Counted from the first letter of the stretch, positions 17,981-26,384 are shown. The stretch is DNA of 41,156 nucleotides from Ruminococcus sp. UBA4385 (GCA_002391065.1 DGRP01000021.1:1-41156), one strand, 5' to 3'. The notes: a model not told the origin generated them from the letters alone. Program-made: numbers and translations.

Positions 17981-19051
17981 ATGAATATATTTGAAGCAGT
18001 AAAACAGATTTATCAGAACTCGCAGGACATTGTTGTCCTGCTCGACAAGGACCTTAAAATGCTCTGGTGCAGCCGCACCGACCCGCCCGTCAAGTTTAAT
18101 TGCATGAGGCTTTCAGGTTATGTCCCTAAGCAGGACTTTACCGAAACTACCGTCACGCAATACACGCTTACAAACGGCGACCGCAAGTCTATCAAGCTGG
18201 AGCCCCTCAGGCAGGACGGCAAGGTGATAGGCTATGTGGGCACATTCTTCGATAAGATCGACATTCAGCTCCTAGCTGAGAAATGCGACTACAAAGACCT
18301 TATCCTGAGTATGCGCTCGGAAATGATGCGTGAGCTTGCTATGTGCGTCGGCATGACCGAGGTGGCGCTGGGCTCGAATGAGTATGACGCCCGAAAGGTT
18401 AAGGCGCTGCATGACTACATTCTCCACCATATCAAGCGCAGCTATGGCATTACGGTGAACTATGAGGAGCTGACCTCGTACCTTGCAAATGAGCATGACA
18501 CGAGAACTATCGTGAACATAAGCGACCTGCTGAACGATATGTGCAGGATCTATAAGCCTATTCTTGCCAAGAACAACTGCAGACTTAAATGCACGGCAGA
18601 GCCTGACATCTACGTTGTTACAAGGCGCAGGAACTTCCTTATAGCGCTTACAAACCTTATCACGAACGGTATTATTCACAACGAAAGCCGTACCAAGCTT
18701 ATTGATATTTCTCTTGGCTTTAGCAAGGAGCGTCAGGTTCAGCTTTGCGTCAGGGATAACGGCATAGGTCTTGACAGTGAAATTTACAAAAAAGCGATAG
18801 TGCCCTTTGGCCTTCATGACTCTAAATTCGATCATGAGCGCCTGGGTCTTGCTGTCGTGAATATGTTTGCAAAGTCAGTCGGCGGCAGGTTAACGCACAG
18901 AATGCTCCGTGACGGCGGAACTCTCATGACCCTATACATGAATGAAGCAAGCTCCGCAGACTTCCTACTTACCCGAGAGAGGCGCAAATATATACTTGAT
19001 AAGAATGATTACGCATATCATCTCCTCACCCGAGTAATCGACTTTGACTAG
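17981..19051 (+). CDS. Soluble sensor histidine kinase-like protein (PAS-like + HATPase)
   Basis: I start at ATG 17981 (356 residues), 6 nt after TAGGTG; a GTG at 17972 is less well placed. Residues 1-95 look like a PAS-type sensor domain with no membrane helix. A helical linker leads to a GHKL ATPase domain: N box NLITNGIIHN (225-234), G1 box DNGIG (259-263) and G2 box with GLAVV (289-293). I cannot identify a standard H-box phosphoacceptor; His149-His150 in a helical region are candidates. No response regulator is adjacent, so it is an orphan kinase or signals through its ATPase. It faces the minus-strand operon and shares the locus with the TasA-like gene; a regulatory role there is inference. 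Confidence 0.78.
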   Translation: MNIFEAVKQIYQNSQDIVVLLDKDLKMLWCSRTDPPVKFNCMRLSGYVPKQDFTETTVTQYTLTNGDRKSIKLEPLRQDGKVIGYVGTFFDKIDIQLLAEKCDYKDLILSMRSEMMRELAMCVGMTEVALGSNEYDARKVKALHDYILHHIKRSYGITVNYEELTSYLANEHDTRTIVNISDLLNDMCRIYKPILAKNNCRLKCTAEPDIYVVTRRRNFLIALTNLITNGIIHNESRTKLIDISLGFSKERQVQLCVRDNGIGLDSEIYKKAIVPFGLHDSKFDHERLGLAVVNMFAKSVGGRLTHRMLRDGGTLMTLYMNEASSADFLLTRERRKYILDKNDYAYHLLTRVIDFD

Positions 19052-19054
19052 GCA

Positions 19055-19216
19055 GGCAGGGAAAACCCTGCAGTGCTCGCCGCACGGCTAATACGCGACG
19101 CACTTTTGTTTGAAACTTCTCCTGCCCTGACCGCAGGCAGGGAAAACCCTGCAGTGCTCGCCGCACGGCTAATACGCGACGCACTTTTGTTTGAAACTTC
19201 TCTTGCCCTGACCGCA
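19055..19216. repeat. Two tandem 81-bp direct repeats
   Basis: Copies at 19055-19135 and 19136-19216 are identical except one C/T difference near the end (CTCCTG versus CTCTTG). Each begins GGCAGGGAAAACCCTGC, a small inverted repeat. The array begins 4 bp after the kinase stop. The minus strand is open across it, but the reading frame simply follows the repeat. Confidence 0.93.
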
Positions 19217-19222
19217 GAGCAA

Positions 19223-19293
19223 AGTAGTGCAGACTTGTGAAGGCTAAGGGGCGATAGCCCCGGTGGGTCATAGGGGGCGAAGTCTGCACTATT
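19223..19293. repeat. Long hairpin element next to the 81-bp repeats
   Basis: AGTGCAGACTT (19226-19236) is perfectly complementary to 19280-19290, extended by a few weaker pairs. The ~43-nt interior contains a second hairpin, GGGGC-GATA-GCCCC (19248-19261), and G-rich runs. There is no T run, so it is not a simple terminator. Together with the 81-bp repeats it looks like a dispersed intergenic cassette or the fold of a small RNA. Confidence 0.6.
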
Positions 19294-19309
19294 GTTGAAT
19301 TTATCGACA

Positions 19310-19343
19310 AAAAAACCGCCGAAGCTTTTTAGCCTCGGCGGTT
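19310..19343 (-). terminator. Terminator of the eight-gene minus-strand operon
   Basis: AACCGCCGA (19314-19322) pairs with TCGGCGGTT (19335-19343); read on the minus strand the hairpin is followed by a seven-T run. It lies 5 bp beyond the stop of the last operon gene. Confidence 0.88.
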
Positions 19344-19347
19344 GTTC

Positions 19348-19575
19348 TTAAGGTATGGAATTAAGCTTTTTCTGTAGTTCTATCATGTGATTACGGCACG
19401 AGGTGATCTCACCCGTGTACTTGTTGAACCATTCAACGTCATTCTCGTTAGGCTCCTCCTGCAGAAGGATCGCCTGAACGAGCGCAGACTGAGATCTTGA
19501 ACGCTTTCTCTCGATCTCCTGAATAGTCTGCATACAAAGCTTAATTTCCTTTTTAAGTTTTCTCTTCTCACTCAT
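19348..19575 (-). CDS. Small charged coiled-coil protein
   Basis: A 75-residue protein, almost entirely helical with heptad-like charge spacing (Lys/Glu/Arg-rich at residues 1-30, a short loop around 40-55, a second helix at 55-75). No signal peptide or domain that I know. GGAGGG lies a few nt before the ATG, and it is the last gene before the terminator, 18 bp after the preceding stop. By position it belongs to the same machine as the genes upstream; it may be an adaptor that binds one of the coiled-coil partners. Confidence 0.72.
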   Translation of the reverse strand: MSEKRKLKKEIKLCMQTIQEIERKRSRSQSALVQAILLQEEPNENDVEWFNKYTGEITSCRNHMIELQKKLNSIP

Positions 19576-19593
19576 GACTTTACCCTCCTGTAA

Positions 19594-20046
19594 TTAAGTA
19601 CCCTTCTTATTGAGCGACTCAATAAGCTTAAACGCATTATCGTAGCCCTTATCGAGGTCATTTGAAATGTCCTCAACAATATCTCTGAGCTCTTCAAGCT
19701 TAGTCCTCATCTGATCGGGATATTTTATAAGAGCTGTATTGATCTGATTGATTGCCTTCTGTTCCTCAGTGAAATCATTAATAAGAAAAGCGAATGAATT
19801 CACACTGCTCATATCACTGACAAGTCTTACATATCTCATATCCCTGTCGCCCTCGCTGTTAAGGTAGGAATCAAGATCCTCTCTGACGTGCCCGAGATTT
19901 ATCTTATACTGGCTTCTGTAAGTCTCCTGAACCCTCTTTGACTCATCAACATAAAGCCCTATAAACACGAGGAGCGCAATCAGCGTAATGATCGAAATGA
20001 TAATGGCGCTAACCATTCTCCTCTTCATTATTCGTTCTTGGTTCAT
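19594..20046 (-). CDS. Single-pass membrane protein of unknown function
   Basis: This 150-residue protein has one membrane helix (about residues 11-32) after a short Lys/Arg-rich N-terminus, so the C-terminal ~115 residues should face outside. That part is helical and polar. The start at 20046 has GGAG 8 nt upstream and overlaps the preceding signal peptidase gene by 38 bp; an alternative ATG at 20028 reduces this to 20 bp. The overlap indicates coupled translation. I recognise no domain. In context it may be a minor exported or scaffold subunit. Confidence 0.72.
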   Translation of the reverse strand: MNQERIMKRRMVSAIIISIITLIALLVFIGLYVDESKRVQETYRSQYKINLGHVREDLDSYLNSEGDRDMRYVRLVSDMSSVNSFAFLINDFTEEQKAINQINTALIKYPDQMRTKLEELRDIVEDISNDLDKGYDNAFKLIESLNKKGT

Positions 20047-20998
20047 CGCTTTTCTCCTTATCGGCTCCTGAGGCTTCCTCAGCGAGCCTTTGCTTTTCTT
20101 TCTCTATCGCCTCACGGATAAGCTCCTGCTTCCTGAGTTCATACTCCTCGTCATTCTCACGCTTAACCTGAACGCTCAGCTTTAAGACTGTTTTAGCCTC
20201 ATACAAAGCAATCAGCGTCAGCGGAATAATAACAAACAGTGCAATCAACTTTTTCATATCCGCAAACGAGTTTATCCATTTAAAGAAACGTGATTTCTTG
20301 GTGTATTTTCCGAGTATCTGCTCAGCCCTGACAGGCAGGCTGTCCTTTGCAGTATTAGCATCACCCATAGTGGTAAAAGTACCGTCAGGATTTATCTCAA
20401 CTATCCTGTGAGTTACAAGCTCTCCCTTTATTCTGCTCTCTTCTGAGTAGAACGAAATAACATCATCTTTTTTAAGCTTATCAACTGACGTCTTATGAAC
20501 TATAATATAGTCCCCGACGTGAATTGACGGCTCCATACTTCCCGTAGTAACTCTGAGCACATAGTTCCCGAAGAGGCTTACTGCCTTTCCACGCCCTGCA
20601 TTTACCATAACATAGGCTGTAAAAGCAGTTATCAGCACAAGTCCGGCAATAAGAATACCATTACCGATTTTAGACAGAAGACTGCGAGGATTCTCCGCCT
20701 CATCGTCCTCCTGAGGCTCCTCATTTTCATCAGTGCTTTCAGTTGTCTGATTCGGCTCATCTGAGGCCGTATCCTCAGCTTCGGAACCATCATCGCCCTC
20801 ATCGGTATTACTTTCATCAGTCTGCTCAGATACGCTTTCGGAAGCCTCATCTGAGCCTTCCTCGGCTTCCTGAATGTCCTCCTCTGCCTTGGAGCTGTCC
20901 TCCTCGGCAGGGGAGTTATTTACATCAGTTTCTGCATTTTCGGCTGTTTCGCTATCCATGGTCTTTTCTTCATCGAGCTCATTCAAGACAGCGTTCAA
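20009..20998 (-). CDS. SipW-like signal peptidase I (S26B type) with long acidic N-terminal tail
   Basis: The catalytic domain is of the archaeal/ER-like SipW type, using a Ser-His rather than Ser-Lys pair: Ser154 in TGSMEPSIHVGDYI, His197 in THRIVEI, and the GDAN box at 212-215. Membrane helices lie at about 112-132 and 250-268. Residues 1-105 are an intrinsically disordered Glu/Asp/Ser-rich tail that should stay in the cytosol, and the C-terminal ~55 residues are charged and helical. It overlaps the preceding gene by 4 bp. It probably processes SipW-class preproteins such as the one at 16698-17825. Confidence 0.87.
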   Translation of the reverse strand: MNAVLNELDEEKTMDSETAENAETDVNNSPAEEDSSKAEEDIQEAEEGSDEASESVSEQTDESNTDEGDDGSEAEDTASDEPNQTTESTDENEEPQEDDEAENPRSLLSKIGNGILIAGLVLITAFTAYVMVNAGRGKAVSLFGNYVLRVTTGSMEPSIHVGDYIIVHKTSVDKLKKDDVISFYSEESRIKGELVTHRIVEINPDGTFTTMGDANTAKDSLPVRAEQILGKYTKKSRFFKWINSFADMKKLIALFVIIPLTLIALYEAKTVLKLSVQVKRENDEEYELRKQELIREAIEKEKQRLAEEASGADKEKSDEPRTNNEEENG

Positions 20999-23250
20999 CC
21001 TCCTTGCTTGTTCATCTCTTCGAGCTGCTGTTCTTTCATTTTCTTCTTATCTTCAAAGTGCCGCTTGATCTTCTCAATTCGGCCAACGTGGTACTCCTTG
21101 TACAGACGCTTCATCTCATTGTCGATTTCAAGCTGAGCTTCGGGAGTTCTGTTAGGCGGAGTATACTTTGGAAGCGGCTGGCTCTTGCGCTGTTTTTTCT
21201 TCTTTCGTTTGAACTTGATATCGCCTATCCAGCGCATAAACCGATACTTGAACGTACCGCCGTACTTCTTGTAGTAAACCTCCATCTCGTTTCTCTTCTG
21301 CTGAGCGAGCTCCTTTTCAGCCTTTTCAGCTTCAAGTCTTGCTCTCTTAGCCTTGAGATCGGGATCGTCTGTATCCTTAGGAATGATATTAAAGAAGTGT
21401 GCAAGAATATATCTTATGAAACGAGGTATAGCATAGATTGGATTTTTGGAGTACTGCTTTCTGATAACGTGGAACGGCTTGTTCTCGAAGTACTGTCTCT
21501 CCTGCTTGAGCCTTTCTGCACGTTCTTTTTCTTTTCTCTCCTTCTCCCTTTTCTGCTGTTCGAGCTTCATTCTCGCAGCTACCTCACGAGGATCCTCAAA
21601 CTCGGCCTCTTCATCGCCTTCGTTCTCTTCCTCGATAGCGGCCTTAGCCTCTTCGATCTCCTCATCGGTAAGGTCCTCAAGAGCCTTCTTTTTAAGCTCT
21701 TCCTCGTCCTCCTCCTTGACCTCAACGCCCTCAGCGTCACCGAGCTCGTTGGCGATCATTGACTTGTTTTCTTCAATACGTCTGCGCTCCGCAGCCTGAC
21801 GTTCTTCTTCTTCACGTCTCAGGCGCTCTTCTTCCTCACGCTTACGCATCTCTTCGAGACGAGCCAGACGCTCCTGCTCCTGACGCTCTCTTTCTCTTTC
21901 CTCGGCCTCCTGCTCAAGACGTTTCTGCTCAAGCATTTCCTGAAGACGTTTTTCCTCTTCTTCCTTTTCACGCTGTATTCGTTCAAGCTCGGCACGTTTT
22001 GCCTCTTCAATACGTCTTTGCTCTTCCTGACGAGCAAGCTCCTCCTGCCTGAGCCTTTCAGCCTCTTCGGCAGCCTTCTGGCGTTCGATCCTCTCAGCCT
22101 CACGAGCAGCGAGGAAGTTTCGCTCTATCTCAATACATCTGCTGATTTCGTCAAACATACCGCTGACGTCTTTAGGGAAGCTTCTTTTAAGCTTAACCTC
22201 GCCGTCAGAGCCGATAAATCCGGGCACTGCATCAGCAATAACACCGTAGTCGGAAGCAAGCTCCTTTTCAAAGCGTTTCAAAAACTTCGGCTGAAGCTTT
22301 TTCTGCTTCTGAGATTTAAGCTCTGTAAAGCTGTCGTTCTGCCCCTTTTCGGTATAGTTCCTGAACAGCAGGAGATTGAGCGCCACCACCTTGTAGAAAT
22401 CCGCAACATAGCTTTCATCGGGTCTTACGGCGGTGTTCTCAACGTTGATCTCATAACCTACCTTGTCATAGCTTTCGATATACTGCCACAGTGCAAGGCA
22501 AGCCTTGAGGTCAACGTTTTTCATGATAGCGTTTGTTCTCATAACAGGCGGTCTTATGTAGGTATTACCAAGCGTCTGACAAAGCTCCGAGCCCTTATAG
22601 CCCTCAATAGCCTTTTTGAGCTTTTCAACTCTCTGCCAGATAGACACTCCGTTATCGTCATAGGAGTCAAGGCTTTCAGTAGTTTCAAGCTTGACCTCTA
22701 TCTTCATTTTACCGCCCGCACCGTTGTCTATAAAGGTATCATACCCGAGGGTATAAACCTCCTCGTCACGGGAAACCTGAGCGAGCTTTTCATATCTTGT
22801 ATTTATAAAGATGTAAAGCCTGTCAACGAGAGTGTTCACGAACTTATTCTCGTAGGTCATAAAGCTTTCCTCTTTATGAATGTTCAGTATTTTTGACGGG
22901 GTTATTTTACCTGTTTTTCTGTCAATGCTCTGAATAAGGTCTGTATGCTGAGCCAGATGCTTAACAGACTCAACCGTTATCTTTCTTGAAAGTGCGATAG
23001 GCACAATTTCCTCAACGTCTTCTATAGTACGTCTCGGGTCACGAAGCACATTATCGACATGGAGCAGACCATTTTCAATAGTCTCTACCCATGAAACGTC
23101 GATGGCCTTAGCCATTAGCTTCCTGTTGACAGCAAAGGTATTTCGGCTTGCTTGAATGAGCGACTCCAGATTTTCGTACAGCTCATCATCACCGAAAGCC
23201 TCTAAAGACTTTTTGAAGTCCTCATACCATTCTCCGTATTGGCCGCCCAA
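20995..23250 (-). CDS. DUF2357/McrC-like protein with long coiled coil, no visible nuclease
   Basis: A 751-residue protein partnered with the AAA+ ATPase just upstream. Residues of about 50-160 resemble DUF2357: VPIALSRKITVESVKHLAQH (83-102) followed by ENKFVNTLVDRL (134-145). A helical domain follows to about 340. In DUF2357/McrC proteins a PD-(D/E)xK nuclease usually follows; I cannot find a D...(D/E)xK arrangement with the expected hydrophobic strands. Instead residues 370-500 and 510-590 are a Glu/Arg-rich coiled coil, then an amphipathic patch at 606-624 (AIPRFIRYILAHFFNI) and a very basic C-terminus. It is likely a cytosolic linker that joins the ATPase to the membrane or to signal peptidase tails. 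The DUF2357 call is from memory of the pattern. Confidence 0.7.
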   Translation of the reverse strand: MGGQYGEWYEDFKKSLEAFGDDELYENLESLIQASRNTFAVNRKLMAKAIDVSWVETIENGLLHVDNVLRDPRRTIEDVEEIVPIALSRKITVESVKHLAQHTDLIQSIDRKTGKITPSKILNIHKEESFMTYENKFVNTLVDRLYIFINTRYEKLAQVSRDEEVYTLGYDTFIDNGAGGKMKIEVKLETTESLDSYDDNGVSIWQRVEKLKKAIEGYKGSELCQTLGNTYIRPPVMRTNAIMKNVDLKACLALWQYIESYDKVGYEINVENTAVRPDESYVADFYKVVALNLLLFRNYTEKGQNDSFTELKSQKQKKLQPKFLKRFEKELASDYGVIADAVPGFIGSDGEVKLKRSFPKDVSGMFDEISRCIEIERNFLAAREAERIERQKAAEEAERLRQEELARQEEQRRIEEAKRAELERIQREKEEEEKRLQEMLEQKRLEQEAEERERERQEQERLARLEEMRKREEEERLRREEEERQAAERRRIEENKSMIANELGDAEGVEVKEEDEEELKKKALEDLTDEEIEEAKAAIEEENEGDEEAEFEDPREVAARMKLEQQKREKERKEKERAERLKQERQYFENKPFHVIRKQYSKNPIYAIPRFIRYILAHFFNIIPKDTDDPDLKAKRARLEAEKAEKELAQQKRNEMEVYYKKYGGTFKYRFMRWIGDIKFKRKKKKQRKSQPLPKYTPPNRTPEAQLEIDNEMKRLYKEYHVGRIEKIKRHFEDKKKMKEQQLEEMNKQGG

Positions 23251-23293
23251 TCAATTCACCACCTTTGTAATGATTTTTTACTGCAATGAATTA

Positions 23294-24871
23294 TCAGAAC
23301 AGCTTCTGCAGTCTTTCGAGGTAAGCCACAGACTCCTTCATCTGATTCTTACCGAAGGACTTCTGAATATAAACAACAAGCTCTCTGAGCTCATCTCTCA
23401 GCATAGCAAGGTTGAGAGACTCAAACTTTCTGAAGATCTTTGTTGCCAGAACGTAGTCTATACCGTCAAGCTCCTCGCCGCCGCAGGCAACGTAAACAGG
23501 AACGAACAGACCCATCTGTTTAAGGATACGGTTACCGAAAGCCACTCTGAGCTTTTCAATTACCCACAGGTCAAGCTGCTGGATCTTCTTCAGGTTTTCC
23601 TGAGAGATAGGATACTTGTCCCAAGCCTCCTGGAAGAGCACCTCCAGATGATCGAAGCCCATGTGAATAGGACCCTGGTCGGGAGCATCGAAAGCAACGC
23701 CCTTAGCGTCGAGGTTAATAGGCTGAGCACGGTCGTAAACCTTATCTGAGATAGCGAAGGTCGAGTCGTCGTTATTAGCCGTACCGATATACCATATATT
23801 CTGAGAAATAACAAGCTTGCCCTTGTCCAGCTTTTCAGGGTCAGTGCTCCACACGTTCGGAACGATGTCAAGCTCCCACTCATCAGCGTTAGGCATTTCG
23901 AGAATGGAGAGCATCTCAGCGAAGTAGTACTCAATACGAGCGATATTCATCTCATCGAGAAGGATAAGGTTAATATCGTTATTATAGTTTGATGAGTAAA
24001 TTCTTTTAAGAACCTCTGTCTCGTTGAAGTTCTTTGTAAATTCATTGAAGTAACCGAAGAGCTCGGTTCTGTCACGCCATGACGGCTGAACGGAAGCGAT
24101 AGTGGTGTCATTTCCGAGGAACTTACCAAACGAGTAGGGAAGTGATGTTTTACCTGTACCTGAAATACCCTGCAGGATAATAAGCTTTGTAGACGCCATA
24201 CCGGCTACAAACAGCCAGATAGTTTTAGGCTCATAGAACAGGTGCATTCTGGAGCAGGCGAAGTTTCTGTACATATCGCAGAACTGTGCAAGAGTTATGC
24301 TGTTGTCATACTCGGGCGGCTGATAGTTCTTGTAGAAGTTATCAACCTCAATGAGCTTGGAGAATCTGATGTCGGTAGTATGAACCACACCGTCTTCGGC
24401 AACAGCAGGTGCTGCGGAAGCTCCGCCCTCGCCTGCTTCATTCAGACCGTAGCCTGTACCGTCAGCGAGCGAAAGCGCACCGGAGGTAGGTATACCCATC
24501 TGGGCTACCTTCATAGCCATGATCTCGTCTTTCTCCTTAGTCATCTTAAGGACCTGTCTCTGCAGATGAGCGATCTCCTCCAGCAGATCCTCGTTGCTGA
24601 CGATCGAGTGCCTGAACCTTACATACTTTCGTATCGCAAGAATAATCAGGAACACGATCAGCACATAGATAGCAATAACGACAATAATAGCAAGTACTGC
24701 CAGTATCCAGCCCAGTGCTCCGAAGTCAGTAGAGTATGTTTTGAATATGCTTATGTAATTCTTTATGTTGAAAATCTGTTTCAGTCCGTGCCAGAGACCT
24801 GAAAAAATCATTGCAAAGCCTTTGAGCATTTCGGAAATGAAAACAAAAAACCATTTAAGAAAGCTGTTCAT
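23294..24871 (-). CDS. Membrane-anchored McrB-type AAA+ ATPase
   Basis: A 525-residue AAA+ protein of the MoxR/McrB class. Walker A is GISGTGKT (235-242), Walker B LILLDEMN (302-309), sensor 1 GTANNDD (363-369), and DRAQPI carries the probable Arg finger, Arg381. EMNIARIEYYFAEML and the sequence after sensor 1 are characteristic of McrB rather than other AAA clades. Unlike restriction McrB it has an N-terminal amphipathic region and a strong membrane helix (about 53-82), then a coiled coil (92-118) and a flexible linker. The ATPase therefore sits on the inner face of the membrane. It lies between two SipW-like peptidase genes and before its DUF2357 partner. A role as motor for surface-protein handling is inference. 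Confidence 0.87.
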   Translation of the reverse strand: MNSFLKWFFVFISEMLKGFAMIFSGLWHGLKQIFNIKNYISIFKTYSTDFGALGWILAVLAIIVVIAIYVLIVFLIILAIRKYVRFRHSIVSNEDLLEEIAHLQRQVLKMTKEKDEIMAMKVAQMGIPTSGALSLADGTGYGLNEAGEGGASAAPAVAEDGVVHTTDIRFSKLIEVDNFYKNYQPPEYDNSITLAQFCDMYRNFACSRMHLFYEPKTIWLFVAGMASTKLIILQGISGTGKTSLPYSFGKFLGNDTTIASVQPSWRDRTELFGYFNEFTKNFNETEVLKRIYSSNYNNDINLILLDEMNIARIEYYFAEMLSILEMPNADEWELDIVPNVWSTDPEKLDKGKLVISQNIWYIGTANNDDSTFAISDKVYDRAQPINLDAKGVAFDAPDQGPIHMGFDHLEVLFQEAWDKYPISQENLKKIQQLDLWVIEKLRVAFGNRILKQMGLFVPVYVACGGEELDGIDYVLATKIFRKFESLNLAMLRDELRELVVYIQKSFGKNQMKESVAYLERLQKLF

Positions 24872-24892
24872 ATTTTTCTCCGATCGGTAGTT

Positions 24893-25648
24893 TTACTCCT
24901 CTTTATTATCAGGAGCTTCATCTTTTTTTGCTGTATCTTCGGCTTTTTCCTCGGATCCAGCCTTAGCTTCGGGTTTTGCCTCTTCTTTGGATCCTTCCTT
25001 AGTATCTTCGCCTGAGTCCTCACCATCATTAGTCTTCTGGCTTGCGAGGTACTCTTCTATAGCACGTTTTTTGATTTCTTCCTCATCGTCCTCGGTAAGT
25101 CTGGGCTTTTTGATCTCCACGAGAGTCATAATGAACTTGTAGAGCTCAAACAGGAAGAACAATGCCATAGGAATGATAATGCAGATAAAGAAGCCTGTCT
25201 TTGTTCTCAGGAAGTCCATAACCTTACCGAAGCCCGGAACCTTGAATTCAGTCCACTGACCGATTATATCTCCTGTCTGAACGGGAATTGTATCGTCAAT
25301 GCTGTTATTATCTCCTCGTGTAACAAAGCTGAGGTTTCCGTTATTATCAATGATTTCCACAATTCTATGGGTGTTTTTCTGTTTCTGTCCGTCAATGATA
25401 GTCCAGAAGGTGATAACATCTTTTTCTTTAAGTGATTTAACGTCATCTATCTCCTTGACAATAATAAGGTCGCCCTTTTTGAATGTCGGCTTCATCGAGT
25501 CGGACTCAACAGTCATAGGCATGAAACCAAACAGATTAGGAATTCCGTTGTTTCTGTCTGATGAGAACACAAGAATGGTTATCAGCAGTGCAAGTATAAG
25601 AACTACCCATGCTATGACGTTTACAATAATTTTAAGTGCTTTCTTCAT
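24893..25648 (-). CDS. SipW-like signal peptidase I (S26B type) with acidic C-terminal tail
   Basis: This 251-residue peptidase has a first membrane helix (8-28), catalytic Ser51 in ESDSMKPTFKKGDLI, His94 in NTHRIVEI, the RGDNN box at 111-115, and a second helix at about 153-175. The Ser-His dyad marks it as SipW type. The last ~55 residues are Glu/Lys/Asp-rich and disordered, facing the cytosol, the mirror of the acidic tail in the second peptidase of the operon. It lies 21 bp after the AAA+ gene start side and 22 bp from the membrane protein upstream. It should cleave SipW-class signal peptides. Confidence 0.87.
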   Translation of the reverse strand: MKKALKIIVNVIAWVVLILALLITILVFSSDRNNGIPNLFGFMPMTVESDSMKPTFKKGDLIIVKEIDDVKSLKEKDVITFWTIIDGQKQKNTHRIVEIIDNNGNLSFVTRGDNNSIDDTIPVQTGDIIGQWTEFKVPGFGKVMDFLRTKTGFFICIIIPMALFFLFELYKFIMTLVEIKKPRLTEDDEEEIKKRAIEEYLASQKTNDGEDSGEDTKEGSKEEAKPEAKAGSEEKAEDTAKKDEAPDNKEE

Positions 25649-25670
25649 AATCTTTTTACTCCTTCACCTA

Positions 25671-26384
25671 TTAGGTTGATTCTACTATCTTAAAGTCCAT
25701 ACCAAGCTTTAGCGTTCCGCCGATGAGCTCGTCAGTGCAGTCGGGGTCGTCACCTTCAAGCCAGATAACCACAGTGTATTTATCTTTGGCTTTCGGTTCA
25801 AATTTCTTATGCTTGTTGGTCATTACAACGGTATTGGATTTGAATTCCTTATCACAGTCGGATTCAATACCGCCGCCGTTGGACTTAGTCTTACCGTAGA
25901 CTGTTTTCTCACCGTTCACATAGAGCGCTATCCTGATAGCCTCGTCAACGTGGTTGGTCACATTTTCAATAGTCATTTTTCCCGAGTAGGTAAGGGTATC
26001 ATCGCCCGAATTAATAAGGTAGAAGGTATAGGCGATATAGCTGTCACCGTTGTGACTTCCGTTGATCTTATCAATGTTAGCGGGGAGGTCCTCGCCGCTG
26101 ATATTGGTCATATCATAAACTATGTCAGCATTCAGCTGAGCATTTGCTCTGTCATACTCTGGTGTCTCCGACAGGGTCAGACCCTGCTGAAGCATATCAT
26201 ATTTACTGATCTTTACAGTAAAGCTTCCGTATTTATCATAAAAATATGAAAACGCATAAGCTATTGCAATGATAGCGATCAGTATGATCAGAAGCAGCGA
26301 CAGTATCCTGACGATTACGACATGACGCTTGACCTCTTTAGCAGTTCTTCTGAGTTCAAGAACATCTCTGATTTTTTCGTCCAA
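25671..26384 (-). CDS. Membrane-anchored TasA-like domain protein
   Basis: A 237-residue protein with a charged cytosolic start, one membrane helix (about 25-48) and an extracellular beta-rich domain. The C-terminus carries WLEGDDPDC (208-216) followed by LKLGMDFKI, closely matching WLEGEDKSC...LDLDFQL in the secreted protein at 16698-17825. I infer that both share the TasA/camelysin fold. The helix lacks a cleavable SipW site, so this one stays anchored and could nucleate or hold a fibre made of the secreted relative. It lies 23 bp after the EAL-like gene and 22 bp before the signal peptidase gene. Confidence 0.75.
   Translation of the reverse strand: MDEKIRDVLELRRTAKEVKRHVVIVRILSLLLIILIAIIAIAYAFSYFYDKYGSFTVKISKYDMLQQGLTLSETPEYDRANAQLNADIVYDMTNISGEDLPANIDKINGSHNGDSYIAYTFYLINSGDDTLTYSGKMTIENVTNHVDEAIRIALYVNGEKTVYGKTKSNGGGIESDCDKEFKSNTVVMTNKHKKFEPKAKDKYTVVIWLEGDDPDCTDELIGGTLKLGMDFKIVEST

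Noticed and set aside
19026..19310. Minus-strand 94-residue ORF over the 81-bp repeats
   Set aside because: Its sequence is just the repeat read in frame, it runs into the kinase gene, and it has no ribosome site.
20743..22896. Plus-strand ORFs of 339 and 292 residues opposite the signal peptidase and DUF2357-like genes
   Set aside because: They are antisense to well-supported operon genes; the frames stay open because the sense strand is rich in GAG/GAA/AAG codons.
20995..24871. McrBC-type restriction or other anti-phage defence pair
   Set aside because: The ATPase is membrane-anchored, the partner shows no nuclease, and the operon is dominated by signal peptidases and surface-type proteins, so I prefer a surface-assembly role.
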